Below are positions 40,601 through 52,600 of a DNA stretch of 64,000 nt, piece by piece. A program made the position numbers and the translations under genes. Source of the stretch: Symbiodinium kawagutii (lineage: Eukaryota > Sar > Dinophyceae > Suessiales > Symbiodiniaceae); contig VSDK01000530.1 of the NCBI GenBank assembly GCA_009767595.1, forward strand, positions 55,526 through 119,525. The letters are read 5' to 3'. Numbering within the stretch: position 1 is the first letter of the stretch; each line of letters begins with the position of its first letter. The notes under the pieces are model-generated. The model did no database searches and was not told the DNA's origin. It saw only the letters and a program-made list of their open reading frames with translations.

Positions 40601-43600
40601 CCTTAATCAATATACCTTCGTGAGAAAAGGTATTCGTAGCCCACCGCACACAATACACATCGTCATGAATCCCACTTCGGCATTTTGTGAATGCGGTTTT
40701 TCAGGACTCGAGCAGAATGTGATCACCTGGGGCTCGACCATCGCGGCAGTTGGACAGCAACTGGGATTTTTCTTGATGATGTGTGTAGTTTTTTGTGTTC
40801 CAAAGCCACGTCGTTTTTGGAGTCACCACTGTTGCCTTGAAAAGTGCTGCAGAAAAGGGCAACATGAACATTGAATTTGATTGGAAGTAGTTTGGGTACA
40901 ACTTCCTTAAGTTCTCATATTTAAAATCAGTTTCGCCTTTCGTGCCAAGGAATCTACACTGGCAGAGAGTCATTGACTTTCTGCAGCAGATGGAATTGAA
41001 TGACCTCCGTCGGAATGAAATTACCTACAGTGCAGCAGTTGTCTCATGTGAGCTTGCCACCCACGCAGCGGCCGAAGATGTACTAGCGCTGTAGCCGGAG
41101 AGAAGCCTGACAGACACCACCAGCTATCAATCAATGCCATTGAACAGTGGCAGATATGTTTCCTGCTGCGCAGCCAGATGCAACGAGATGAAATTCAAGC
41201 GAGCGCAGTCACAGTCAGTGCCATCATTGCATGAGTTGAGAGTCGAGACAAAGAGTGCAAGCTCTTAGATGTCCAAATCCCACATTGAGAACAAGTCATA
41301 GCAAGTCTATCATGTGCAATGCGGCGATCCACGTGGACAAGCAGAACACTGGCCCCATAGACTTCGGCCCTGGAGCAGGTCAGCTGATTGAGGTGTTTCC
41401 AGAACTTGACTCAGTACTCTGTTGCAATCCATGGCAGTCCATGGCAATCCATGGCAGTCCAAAACAATCCATGGCAATCCCACAAACTCAAAGGGAGATT
41501 TTGTCGAATCATTTTGAAGATGTTGAACATCAATCATGGGGGGAACAGAATGAACTGACAATCTATCAACAAATTCTTCCTGTACACCACAGGTTCCCAC
41601 ATCAGCTGCCTAAGGCTGGGTTTTGAATTACTTTGATCCTGTCCCCCTTTGGGCTTTGCTGTATCAACTGGGCACCCAGATGTTAGTTTCAAGCACCACG
41701 ATGATATACAGTTTCAAGCACCAATTCCAGGATTCTCGTCTCAGGTCGCTGAGGACGGACGCTTTAGGTATGCTGGACGGTAATCAAAACCTACAGATGT
41801 TGGTTCTGGCTGGTGGTGAGGAGGGAGCAAAGGAGCCAGGGGTATCCCTATGGCTCTTTGAAACGAGTGCTAAGTAGCTACCAGAAAGGTTCTAACCATA
41901 AGGAAGGGTTTTATCAATCATCCCTTTATCTTTACACCGCTGTATACTACTGATTTGCCACATGATTCCTAACAGATTCCCCTGGCTTATCGTACTTGGT
42001 GATGGTCCAATATTGAGTAGCCAATGTTCGCCATGATCCACCGTGATCAAAATATCATTTGAAGGACCTGCCCCCGAAACCCCAAGGCCTGGGCCAGATG
42101 GTACAGGGTATGGACATAGACTCACAACCACATAACTCCCAAAGTTCTTCAAAGTGCTTTTGCTTTGAGTCTTAAGAATCAACTGTTCGGAAGTTGGCTT
42201 AGGATGGGCTGGCTGCTCTTTTGCAAGTGTTCACCTACGCTGTAAGTGCATGAGCTTGGAGTCTCAAGGCCTGACTTGCAATTTGGCTTGAGCAAACTTC
42301 AGCTGACTGAGAGATGTATCCATGGAAATTTCAATCCACGTTTGATCCATGTGCAGCACACTCGAATCACTACTCCATCACACGTGTAATGTTCGTCAGA
42401 GGGTTTGAGTGATGGAAGTCCATCTCCAACATCTCACATGTTTGGTAGGACCTGCCTGACGGCGCTTGTCGCTTTACCCATCCAATGAAAATCCGCAGCC
42501 ATGGGATGCACGTTATCCAGCACGACGATTGTAGTTTCAGAAGGGCCAAAGAAGGAGTCCCAAGTCGTTCCTGTGGCCCAAGCAGAAGTAGTAGAAGCTA
42601 AAGCTGAAGCGGAGCAGGCTCCAGAAGAAGGGAGTGGAGACAAAGAGGAAGCACGTGAAAAAGAGCTGAAAGAAGAAACCAATGCTGAGGCTCCAATCAT
42701 TGCTGGCACTGAGAAAAGCATTGAACCGGAATGGACCAAGTCGGTTTCCAGCATGACTTGGGCAGCCTCAGAAATGTTTGCTGCGGAGAGAAATGGCCGC
42801 CTTCTGGCAGTCGAAGAAGCAAAGTCCTTTCTTCGGAAACGCGGAAGTGCCCTGTATCCCGGAGAGGACCAATGGGTAGCGGTGATTCGACAAGATGGTG
42901 GAAAAGATTGGGTACAGGTCGGAGACAAGCACCACCCTGTGGGAAAGTCACATGTTGACGAAGCTTCGGGCTATCCATGGTGGGGCGATGACAGCTCTGT
43001 AAATCCACCCTTCACACGTTCAGTACTGTGGCTTGCAGTGGCAGAGCTTCCAAGTTTGCCTCCAAAACCGCAGTGGAGCAAACATGGTCATGGTTTCACT
43101 TGGCGCGCTGCCAAGGACAGGAATCGGAGATTGATTCGATTGATTTGTTTTATGACTTTTGTATATTTTCGTGCCCTCCCATTGTTTCGGTAGTGGGATG
43201 TCGGAGGAGGAGGAGGATCCCTTTCACATTTCCGGCGTAAGGGGAATTCAACGCACCATGGAACACATGCAGACAATGTGCTCTACCAAAGTCACACTCC
43301 CAAATTTGCACACTATACATAGTTTTTTACTTGTTTATGGCTGGAACTCAGTGAATAATCAGATAGAGTCTGTAAAACCGCCATTCAAATGAACCGTTTT
43401 CTAACATAAAGGTCACGGCATATGGAATCCAACATTGCAAAGCTGGCAACGCGCCGCCTTTCCTTGTCACTTTGGATTGACACGCCTTAGGAGGAGGCAT
43501 CCCGCGCTGATGGTCGGCTTCTTGATTTGGAGGAGCAGAAATGGATCCAGTGACTGAGTGTGCGATCTATCATAGTTTTTTGATGGTTTCTGTGTTGTTA

Positions 43601-46600
43601 CTCATTGAATGTTTATTGGATGATATTGGATGTGGGTCTCAATCAGGATTGTTCAACGATACATCATCGTGTTCCCAAAGTTGTGTGCAGCCAGCAACAT
43701 TTTTGGGCACATTTTCTCTGCATACTGGAGTGACAGGGAGTGTGTGTGTTCGTGTGCTGCATTGTTCCTACTCCTTATCGTTTTTATCCTACATGCTTCA
43801 ACGGTTCGATTCAATGGCATCCAAATGTTCATACTATTTTTTGTAGTTGAAACCTTTTATATATATATATATATATTTACATGAATATATATATATATAT
43901 ATATATATTACATGGACACCGAACACAGTGACACTGTTTGCAAATCTGTGACGGCTTTGTAGAGCCGTGAAGCGCTGCAGGAGGCCCGGGCTTTCCTGAA
44001 GCACCATGGACCGCTATGGCCTGGTGAAGATCAATGGGTGGCAGTGGAACGGAAGGATGGCCGTCACGGAGGTCGGGATTGGCTGCAGGTTGGGAACAAG
44101 ATTCATCGCTTGGGGAAGTCCCACTGTGATGAATGCGGAGGATATCCTCACTGGGGCGATTCCGGTGGAAACCCACCGCATGCTCGCACGCTCTTGTGGA
44201 TGCTGGAAGAAACCGCACGGCAGAAACCGCCCGGCCCGGTATGGCAGAGGGAAAGCTGCAGCTTGACCTGGGACGCTTCAAAACAAGTTGCTGCCCGGAT
44301 GGGCGGTCGCTTGCTGCTACTCTCAGAAGCTCGAGCGTTTCTAAAAAGTGGTCCTTTGAGCCCCGGAGATGACCAATGGGTCGCAGTGATCCGGCAAGAC
44401 GGCGGAAAAGATTGGGTTCAAGTTGGGGACAAGCACCACCCTGTGGGAAAGTCACATGTTGACGATGGCTCAGGCTATCCACGCTGGGGGGACGATGCAT
44501 CTGGAAATCCACCCCATGCTCGCACTCTTCTTTGGATTCCCATGGGTTTGGTACCCGTTGAGTCGAGATGGATAAAGCCAGAGTCCAAAATTTGGAAGAA
44601 GGAAACAGGAGAAATTTGTGAAGCCTGTTGGGTCAAACCTGGGCGAAGTTTAACCTGGGCAGACTCGAAGGACTTTGTTAATGAAAGGGCTGGTCGCTTG
44701 CTCACCCTTGGAGAAGCCAGAGCATTTTTGAAACAGCAGGGTGCACTGTTTGTTAATGATGACCAGTGGGCGGCTGTATTGCGTGAGGGCGGCGAGAAAG
44801 ATTGGGTTCAGGTTGGCAACAAAATTCACCAGTTGGGAAAATCTCATGTTGACGAGTGTGGCGGATATCCTCACTGGGGCGATGATGCGTCCAAAAACCC
44901 TCCGCATGCCAAGTCGGTTTTATGGTTGGCAGCCAACATATTCAGCTAGTGGCTGGCGGCGGGTTTTCTTTTGGGCCCGTGGGCCTGAAGCAGCGGTTTG
45001 AAAAAGCCCTTCGGGTTCCGGGCAAGAAATCACAAGAAGGCTATAGGATCGACATCAATGTCAATCAATGTCAGATGAATCATGATTTATCATGAACAGT
45101 TTAGGAATGTTTAGGATGTTTCATTGGAAATCCTTGGAATATGTTTGAATCGTTCCAGGTGCCAAGTCTCCTTTCCATGATGATCTCTGTGGCCTTTTGC
45201 TGGGATCTCCTCACAGGTGATGCCTTGGTGGCCTCCGCCAACGGCGCCCGATGACACCGCACAAGGCGAATGGAGCAGCTGGGAGTCTCCCCCTTGAGGC
45301 CAGACCGAGCAGAGAGGAGATGGTTGTTACATGTTGTTACCGGATCACCCACTTCTGCTGTTCGAGACACTGTTGGTCAATTGATGTCAATGGGAATCCT
45401 GCTGGTAGTGATTGGAAATTCTATTAGATCATCACATATCATCGCAAATGCCGTGCTGGGCGCACGCGACATCGTTCGCACATCATATGTACAATTCACT
45501 TTACACATATTTGCCCATCATGGACTGAATCATTTGGTGAACATGCCACGGATGTTCGCAGGTGAGCTGCAGCTGTCCTTTTTAATTGTTGCTCTTCCAA
45601 TGGTTTCGAACTGTGCGAGGTCTCCGAGCTGGAGGGGCATTCACTGCAAACTGGATGAGTTACGATGAGCTGATTTTGGCTGCTACAGAAGCGCTCTGAA
45701 TTTCAACCAGCTGGACTGCAAGAAGCTGCCAAGGACAAGGTTTTGCATTGGCGGTCCCTCGTTTTCTCAGGCACATGGACACCTGCCAGGGTCGGCCATG
45801 TCTTATTCAATGGCATGGCATGGTTCATTCAAAACGTTGCTACAATGGTGCACAACTCACTCTAGTGCCATGAGATGCCAGTCCCTAAAGCAATAGATAT
45901 ACGTGGGTAACATCGACATAATCATGTGACGCATTATGTGTTATATGGGTGTTTCTCAAAATAAGGGACCCCAAAATGGTTGATTTACCATTGTAAATGG
46001 TTGGTAAAGGATGATTTGGCGGGTCCCCTATTTTGAGAAACACCCATATTTGTTTCACATCTTTTCACAACGCATGGGTTGTTCTCTGACCATGCCAACG
46101 TTCCCAAGATCTCAGCATAGCAGAACGACTACATTCGAGTCTGCCCCGTGCCTCATGTTGGGACGCACAGTTCGCGCGTCCCCATCCCACAGTAATTAAG
46201 TTCCGAAGGCAGAAACAACAAACAAATTTGGAGAGATGCATGAGTTCCCTTTGCAGTTGCCAGCAAAGCTGGAAAAGAAACTGAGCACAATCCGAACTTG
46301 GTGTCAACTACTTCAACTGTTTCATCATTCAAAATCAATCCAGTTCACAGATGTATTTACTTCATATGGAGATATATGGTGAGGGATTGAAGAACTTTGA
46401 ATTCAAGCGCCCGAAAGTTGCAGAGAAGAACAGATCAAACACATATTTGGGCTGGTCACCATGGTTGCTGATGGTTTTTGCTGCTGTCCATTTTTTTCTT
46501 CGCTTGCTAAGGTCACTGGCGGGAAAAATCCTGTGATGGCACACAAGTCAAGCCAACATGCAGAAGACAAAAGTCTGCTCAGCATTGACCGGTCATGAGG

Positions 46601-49600
46601 AACTTTGCATCGGGTCTTCCGATGGCCCAACCTCAAACGCCAAGCGTCACAGTAGCACCGGATCTGACAGATGGTGTTGTTCATATGTAATGGGTATCTC
46701 GCTGGCCATCTCAAAGCATGATTCATGCTTCTCGATGGTGAAACTAGTAATCAGCAAGTGTATGCCATTGTGGGGTACTGACCCTGGCTATGGACAAACT
46801 CAGATGAACTTTTGTTCATCAGCGGCCAGCAGCACTTTTGCCATGGTGTCCCCTGCAGGGCAGCTGCCATGGATTTCTGCTAGCATCGTCCAATGCGAAC
46901 TCCAAGGCGTTGACAACTTCGTCGCAACTCCAAGTGAATCAGCAGCGACTTGATCATATCTCTAATTTGTCACAGCCACTGAAATTTTGCCTGTTTTTTG
47001 TTGTTTTTTCATCCGTGTAACTGTAACCAACAACCAATGAACTAATAGATTGCAATTTGAAGTTTCAACGCGGAGACACGGAGATGTCAGCACGCACGCT
47101 GCTGAATCTCAACGGGGAGTTGTCCGTTGACTCGTCCCACCTGGGAATCCTTGCGAAGAAAGGCTGGGGCAGTTGCTAGCCGCCACCTGTGACCAGTAGA
47201 GGGTTGATCAAGGACGAGCAATGGACCTGCATGGACCTGATTTATATTGATGAATTGCATTGGGACACTGACATTATCATGGGCGATCAAGCCATCTTGG
47301 AGGATGAGCGTGCAATAGAACTTGTGAATTACAATCAAAGTCGTAGGGAAACCCAGGACAGGTGCAGGCCCATGTGCATCGGCCAGGACAGGACATATGA
47401 TGATTCATATTAATTATTAAGTATTATTAATTATTAATAAGAAATTGGAAAATAGGCCAAATGTGGATACTCAGGATTTGTTTTGGGATGAGCGGAGGTA
47501 GCTGTAGTCTCGACTTCATTGCCTGATAGGTGCGTTTTTTGCATTGATTGTAGGTGCTGAAGATAGCTGTAGAATGCTACAGAGGTTTTGATCATTCTTC
47601 GCACCGAAACTTGCAGCCTCAAAGTCCACAGCTACGGGTGGCACACTGGAAGACCTGACACCATGAAGGTGTCATGGTAACCGGACGCCATGAAGCAGGA
47701 AGTCCTGAACTACAACAAGGCCATCTCCAGCTCTGCAAAGCGCAGTGAATGGCATGTGGCTCTGCAGCTTTTCGGGGAACTGGACCGCTCAACTTTGCAA
47801 AAGACAGTTGTGACCTACAACTCTGCAATGAATGCGTGCGGTGCAGGAAGTCTTTGGCAATCCGCCATATCTTTGCTTGGCGACTTGGAAGCTTCCAGCA
47901 TGGAGGGCAGCATCATTTCGTACAGCACCGCCATCAGCTCGTGTGAGAAAGCAGGGCGATGGCAAATGACTTTGGTACTGCTGGAAGCTTTGCAGATGAA
48001 GGAACTCGAGCTCAACGTTATAGCCTTCAATGCCGCAATCACTGCCTGTGCCAAAGGTTGCTTGCTTACAAGTTCGCTGATCCACTTCCTCTAGTGGTTT
48101 GCCCAATTTTTACCAATGTAATGTTGCTGCATTGGAAGTTCACTTTAGTTAAGGGACACTGGGCAAAGGGAAAAGTGTTCGCAGAATCCTCAGGAATAAT
48201 GACCTATGGCCCTAGGTTTTGTTTGTGTAGCCACTTGAGAGAGTCTTGATACCTCTTGATTGTCAGCCGCTCTCAAGGCGAAGAATGGCAGCGGTCTTTT
48301 TGCTTGCTTGACGCTATTCAGGCGGCAAATCTAGAGAGATCAATTGTCACTTACAATGCGTCCCTCAGCCTCCCGACTTCAAGCGTGCGTTCCGAACCAG
48401 TTTCTGTCTCTCAGATACTTTGCCTGGAAACCAATGAGGTCACCCCTCAAGAGAGTTGGAGAAAGATCGAGGAATCGCTTGAATCATGTTGGATCAAATG
48501 GAAACCAATCAAATCCAAGGGAATCTCATGGAATCTCATGGAATCTCATCACAAGCCAAGGTGCCATGGCAAAAGGGAGCCAATGGCAACTGGCCCTGCT
48601 GTGTCTGACAGAACTTGGCAGAGCAGCTGACATCATTAGCATCAACTCAGTGCTGGCAGCCTTCGATAGATCCGGACAGCACCTTGGGCTCAGATCGTTT
48701 CCTTAAAGGGATTCCAATATAGAACCATTTTTTATATTGTTCCCTTGGGTCCCTTGAGATTTCCCAGGATTGGATCGAATATTATAGATGATTGATTGTA
48801 TATTGTGCACTTTACTGTAGAAGACCCGATTCAGAAGAACAGTTGGATCTTCTACAGTGTGATTTGTTGACAGCTTCAACTTGCGGTGGACAAGACGCCC
48901 AACGTGCCATCGGGTGGGGTGTTGTCAGCTGTCAAAATTGACGGGTGTTCCCTGAGGTGGCAAAGGGCAATAGACTTGCTGGAAGAATGTGTCATCAGAG
49001 TAGGAAGGCTTGAACCAACTCTGATTACGTACAATTCGAGCGTCAGTGCATGTGCTGGCAGTGGCCAGTGGCTAGCAGCTCTTGGCATCCTCGGCAACAT
49101 GGAAAAGCGCAGAATGGAATGCAACGTGATCACCTACACGAGTGTCGTGAATGCATGCATCTTGAATCAACATGGAGAATATTTTTGAATTTCGACCTGG
49201 CACGACAAAAGATTTAGATTTAGACCATTTGCTGGAGCATATCGAAAAGCACAAAAGGTAGTACTATTCAACAGAATAACAATACGCAACGATACTTGTT
49301 CATCAAAGATCGTTTATCCAGAACCCAGAGGAGGTTGAATTTTGTTGCTCCCACCTTGAAGCGAGGTGCAGAAGCCAGCGAGTGGCAGCAGGCACTGATG
49401 GCATTTGACATCATGTCGCAGCTGCGAATTCAGCGCAACGTGCCTTGGCAGAGTTTCTCTGCCTGCCTTGGAAGCCTTAGACGCATCATAAATGGCTATG
49501 GGTCAATATTAACCAACCAACTAATGGGGGATTTCCACCAACAACAATAGGGAAAACAGTGGTCAACAGGGGGGAACCAGGGGTACGGGGTTTTGACCCA

Positions 49601-52600
49601 CTGCCAAATCATCAAAGATCCAGGAGCATATGGAGCACATAGATTTGACGCAGCAACTCGTGTTGCCTGTGAGGTGTTTACTTACAATGCGGCCATCAGC
49701 GCTTGCGAGGCGGCGGCTGAATGGGAGCGAGCAATTGAACTGTTGGTTCAGTTGGAGACAGGAAGACAAGCTGCCGATATCATCACCTTCGGTACATTGC
49801 TTCTTGGGCTTTGTTGTTCAACAAGACCGTTGGGGTTCATTGAATGCTTTAGATTTGTTTCGAAGGGTTTCTGTATGTTCCATTTGGTGTTTCGAACGCC
49901 AGTATTTGTTGTTTCAGATGTCGAATGCCCAGGATCACTACATGCGGCAAGTCTGAAGCTTGGGAACAGGCCTTACATTTCTTTTGCCAACTGCCAAGAA
50001 TGCGCCTTCAGCCGAACCTTGAAACTGAAAGGGGGCCAGCAATGGCATTGCTGGTAGCTGTTGTGGATTGTTGTTTGATTGGTTCTTAACAATTCTTGCT
50101 GGCAAAACCAAGAAATGATGGCATGGCTCCCCGGTCAATAGGGGATTGCCCTTCCTGTTTTGTTACTTGTGATGTGTGGATTTCCCCTGCATGAATTACA
50201 ACACACAGAATGGGAATACCATGGAGTACAGCTATCAGCCGCTCATGTGATGGGTACACTCTGTGGCTTAACACTGGTGATTTTGCAAGCCACCCATGTT
50301 GAATGTTGGTTTGTTGAGCCAGTCTCAGATTCACAGCTGTGGTATAGGAACGTATGGTTGTTGGATGTTGCATCCTGGGATGCTGATGGATGCTGAAGGT
50401 GTTGGGAAAGGGGACGACGGACTTTGTACAAACCTTTGCTTTTGTTGTTACTCATGTGATCTCGTAGGGACATAGAAATCGCAAGGCAGAATAGTGGATA
50501 CACCATTGTGTTGTCTCAAAATATGAGACCCCCCAAAATGGTTGGTCTAGTAAGTTGAGTACTAAAAATGACTAAGATTGGATGATACTGGATGATTTGG
50601 GGGACCCCTATTTTGAGAAACCACATGAAACCACCAAATATGATGCGATGAATCTTTGAAAATCCTCAGTTGTCAGGGAGTCGCTGCAGGAACAGCATCA
50701 CCTTCAACGCGATGATGGATGGCTTCGCTAGGGGCGAAGAGTGGAAACGGGCATTGTCCCAGTTGGAGGCCGCCCGCGGTGAAGTCCTTGGGACCGGTGG
50801 AGGGATGGTGGATGTGATTAGTTTCAATGCAGCAATCAGCGCTTGTGAAGCGGCGGCCAAGTGGGAAGAAGCCTTTGAAGTCTTGAAGAATTTGCGCCTT
50901 TGCGCATCAGATTCGCCAGATGTTTTACAGGCTGATGTGTCCCTTGGGTTTGAGAGTCTAAGATTTTGATTTTGGCCTGAGAGTTGGGTGATGTCCTGGA
51001 TGACTTGAGAGATGTCAGATGTTGATAGTGTGAGTCTTCCGAGTCCCACTCTTGGACCCCACGACGCATTAAGGATCTCTTTCAATGCAGCCATTAGCTC
51101 CGGTGAGAAGAGTGGAAGATGGCAAGAAGCACTGGACGTGTTCTTGGCAGCCCAGCTCAACCAAGTCCAAGCTAATGTGTGGCGCTTAATTCTTCTTGTG
51201 CCAAGGTGAGTTCCGATTGCACGACAGCGATGAAGGGGTCCAAGGGGTTTGTTGCGTTCGCCATGACACTGGTGCAAAGAAAGATCGGTTGTAAGTGGAG
51301 CACCGGGTATGGTGTTCACATTACGCAGGCTTGAAATTCAATATTCCACATGGATTCAACACACACGAAACCAGTGCAGCAGCACCATTTCAGTTGTACC
51401 CAGGAAGTGACATTCAACACGATGATCAATGCATGCAGAGGACATTGGCAACAGGGCCTTGTACTCCTGGAGGAGGCCCAGCAGTGGACACTCGTGGCTT
51501 GTAATGGCCTCCTCAGTGCTTGTGAGAAGGGCACCTCGGCCCCACGACAAGCTTTGGATCAATTTAAAGAATGATAAAAATGGAACATTTCAGTGGATCG
51601 GCAGAAACAAATGGTGCAAAATGGACATCTTGAGACATCTTTGGACACCTTTGGACCTGGATGATGCTCCCGTTGTAAGCAGAGCGCAGTGGGAACGGTT
51701 CGAGGGACTGAGCCCAGGCGGGTTTTGGTTGAGGGCTTCGTCCTTGTTGTGGGAGATGCACTGGGACAAGCTGGAAGCCAACATCGTGTCGTACCGTGCC
51801 GCAGCAGCAATGGATGGCAGTGGTGGTACTATGGTATTACTTTGGTAGTACTTATTAAATCTTGGTAATATTTACTTACGAGTTACTATGTATTGCCAAT
51901 GGAGACCTTCTACGTAGAGACGATCACACATCTGAGTTGGAAAGAGTTGCAATCTGCCAGGTGCTTGCATCACTTGCTCTGAGAAGGCTGGCCTATGGAT
52001 ATCGGCTTTGAGTCTATTGATGGCAGCGGAGGACTCTTTTCTCATGGGTTGTCAGGGTCCTTCAACCTGTGAGTTTTGTGGTGTTCCATGACCATGCACT
52101 CTTACAAAGTGTGACTGGAACTATAATTTGATCTCATAATGACCCGGAGTTGCCCACAATGATCATGTTAATAGAGTATCTACCAAATTTGACCAGTTGG
52201 TTTGTGAATGTTGAATCCAGATTCAAACCAGCCACAGATGCCTAGTCCAGCTAGCGCTGCGCAGGATACGAAGTTGGAAAGCAACTCTGTAGTCTACAAT
52301 GCGGCTGTGAGTGCACCTGGACGTGAATCTGATTCCCCCGCTGTGCAAAGAAGGGGAAACCAGAAATCCATGTTGAATCCAGAAGAGCTGAACCCTTCTG
52401 TTTGAGTCATAAGTGTCACCCACATCAATCCAACCAAGCAGTCAGTGAGTCAGTTAACGAATCATTCAGTCAAGAAATCAGTCAATCAATCAATTCGATG
52501 TTTTGTTATGTCAGAAAATGTAGAAAGCTTGGCTCCGCAGCTGGAGTTTGTAGCTGTTTTTTCTTCGGGAGACTTCGGGAGAGGGTTGGGGTTGGGGCGA

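Larger units (their letters stand above)
44950..47698. other. Mostly non-coding, one candidate PPR exon and a MITE-like element
   Basis: Apart from 45635-45691 and the element at 45943-46049, only weak conflicting frames are seen (for example 46558-46953). A candidate reading GDALVASANGAR at about 45217-45252 follows a CACAG acceptor but is unsupported. Confidence 0.4.
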
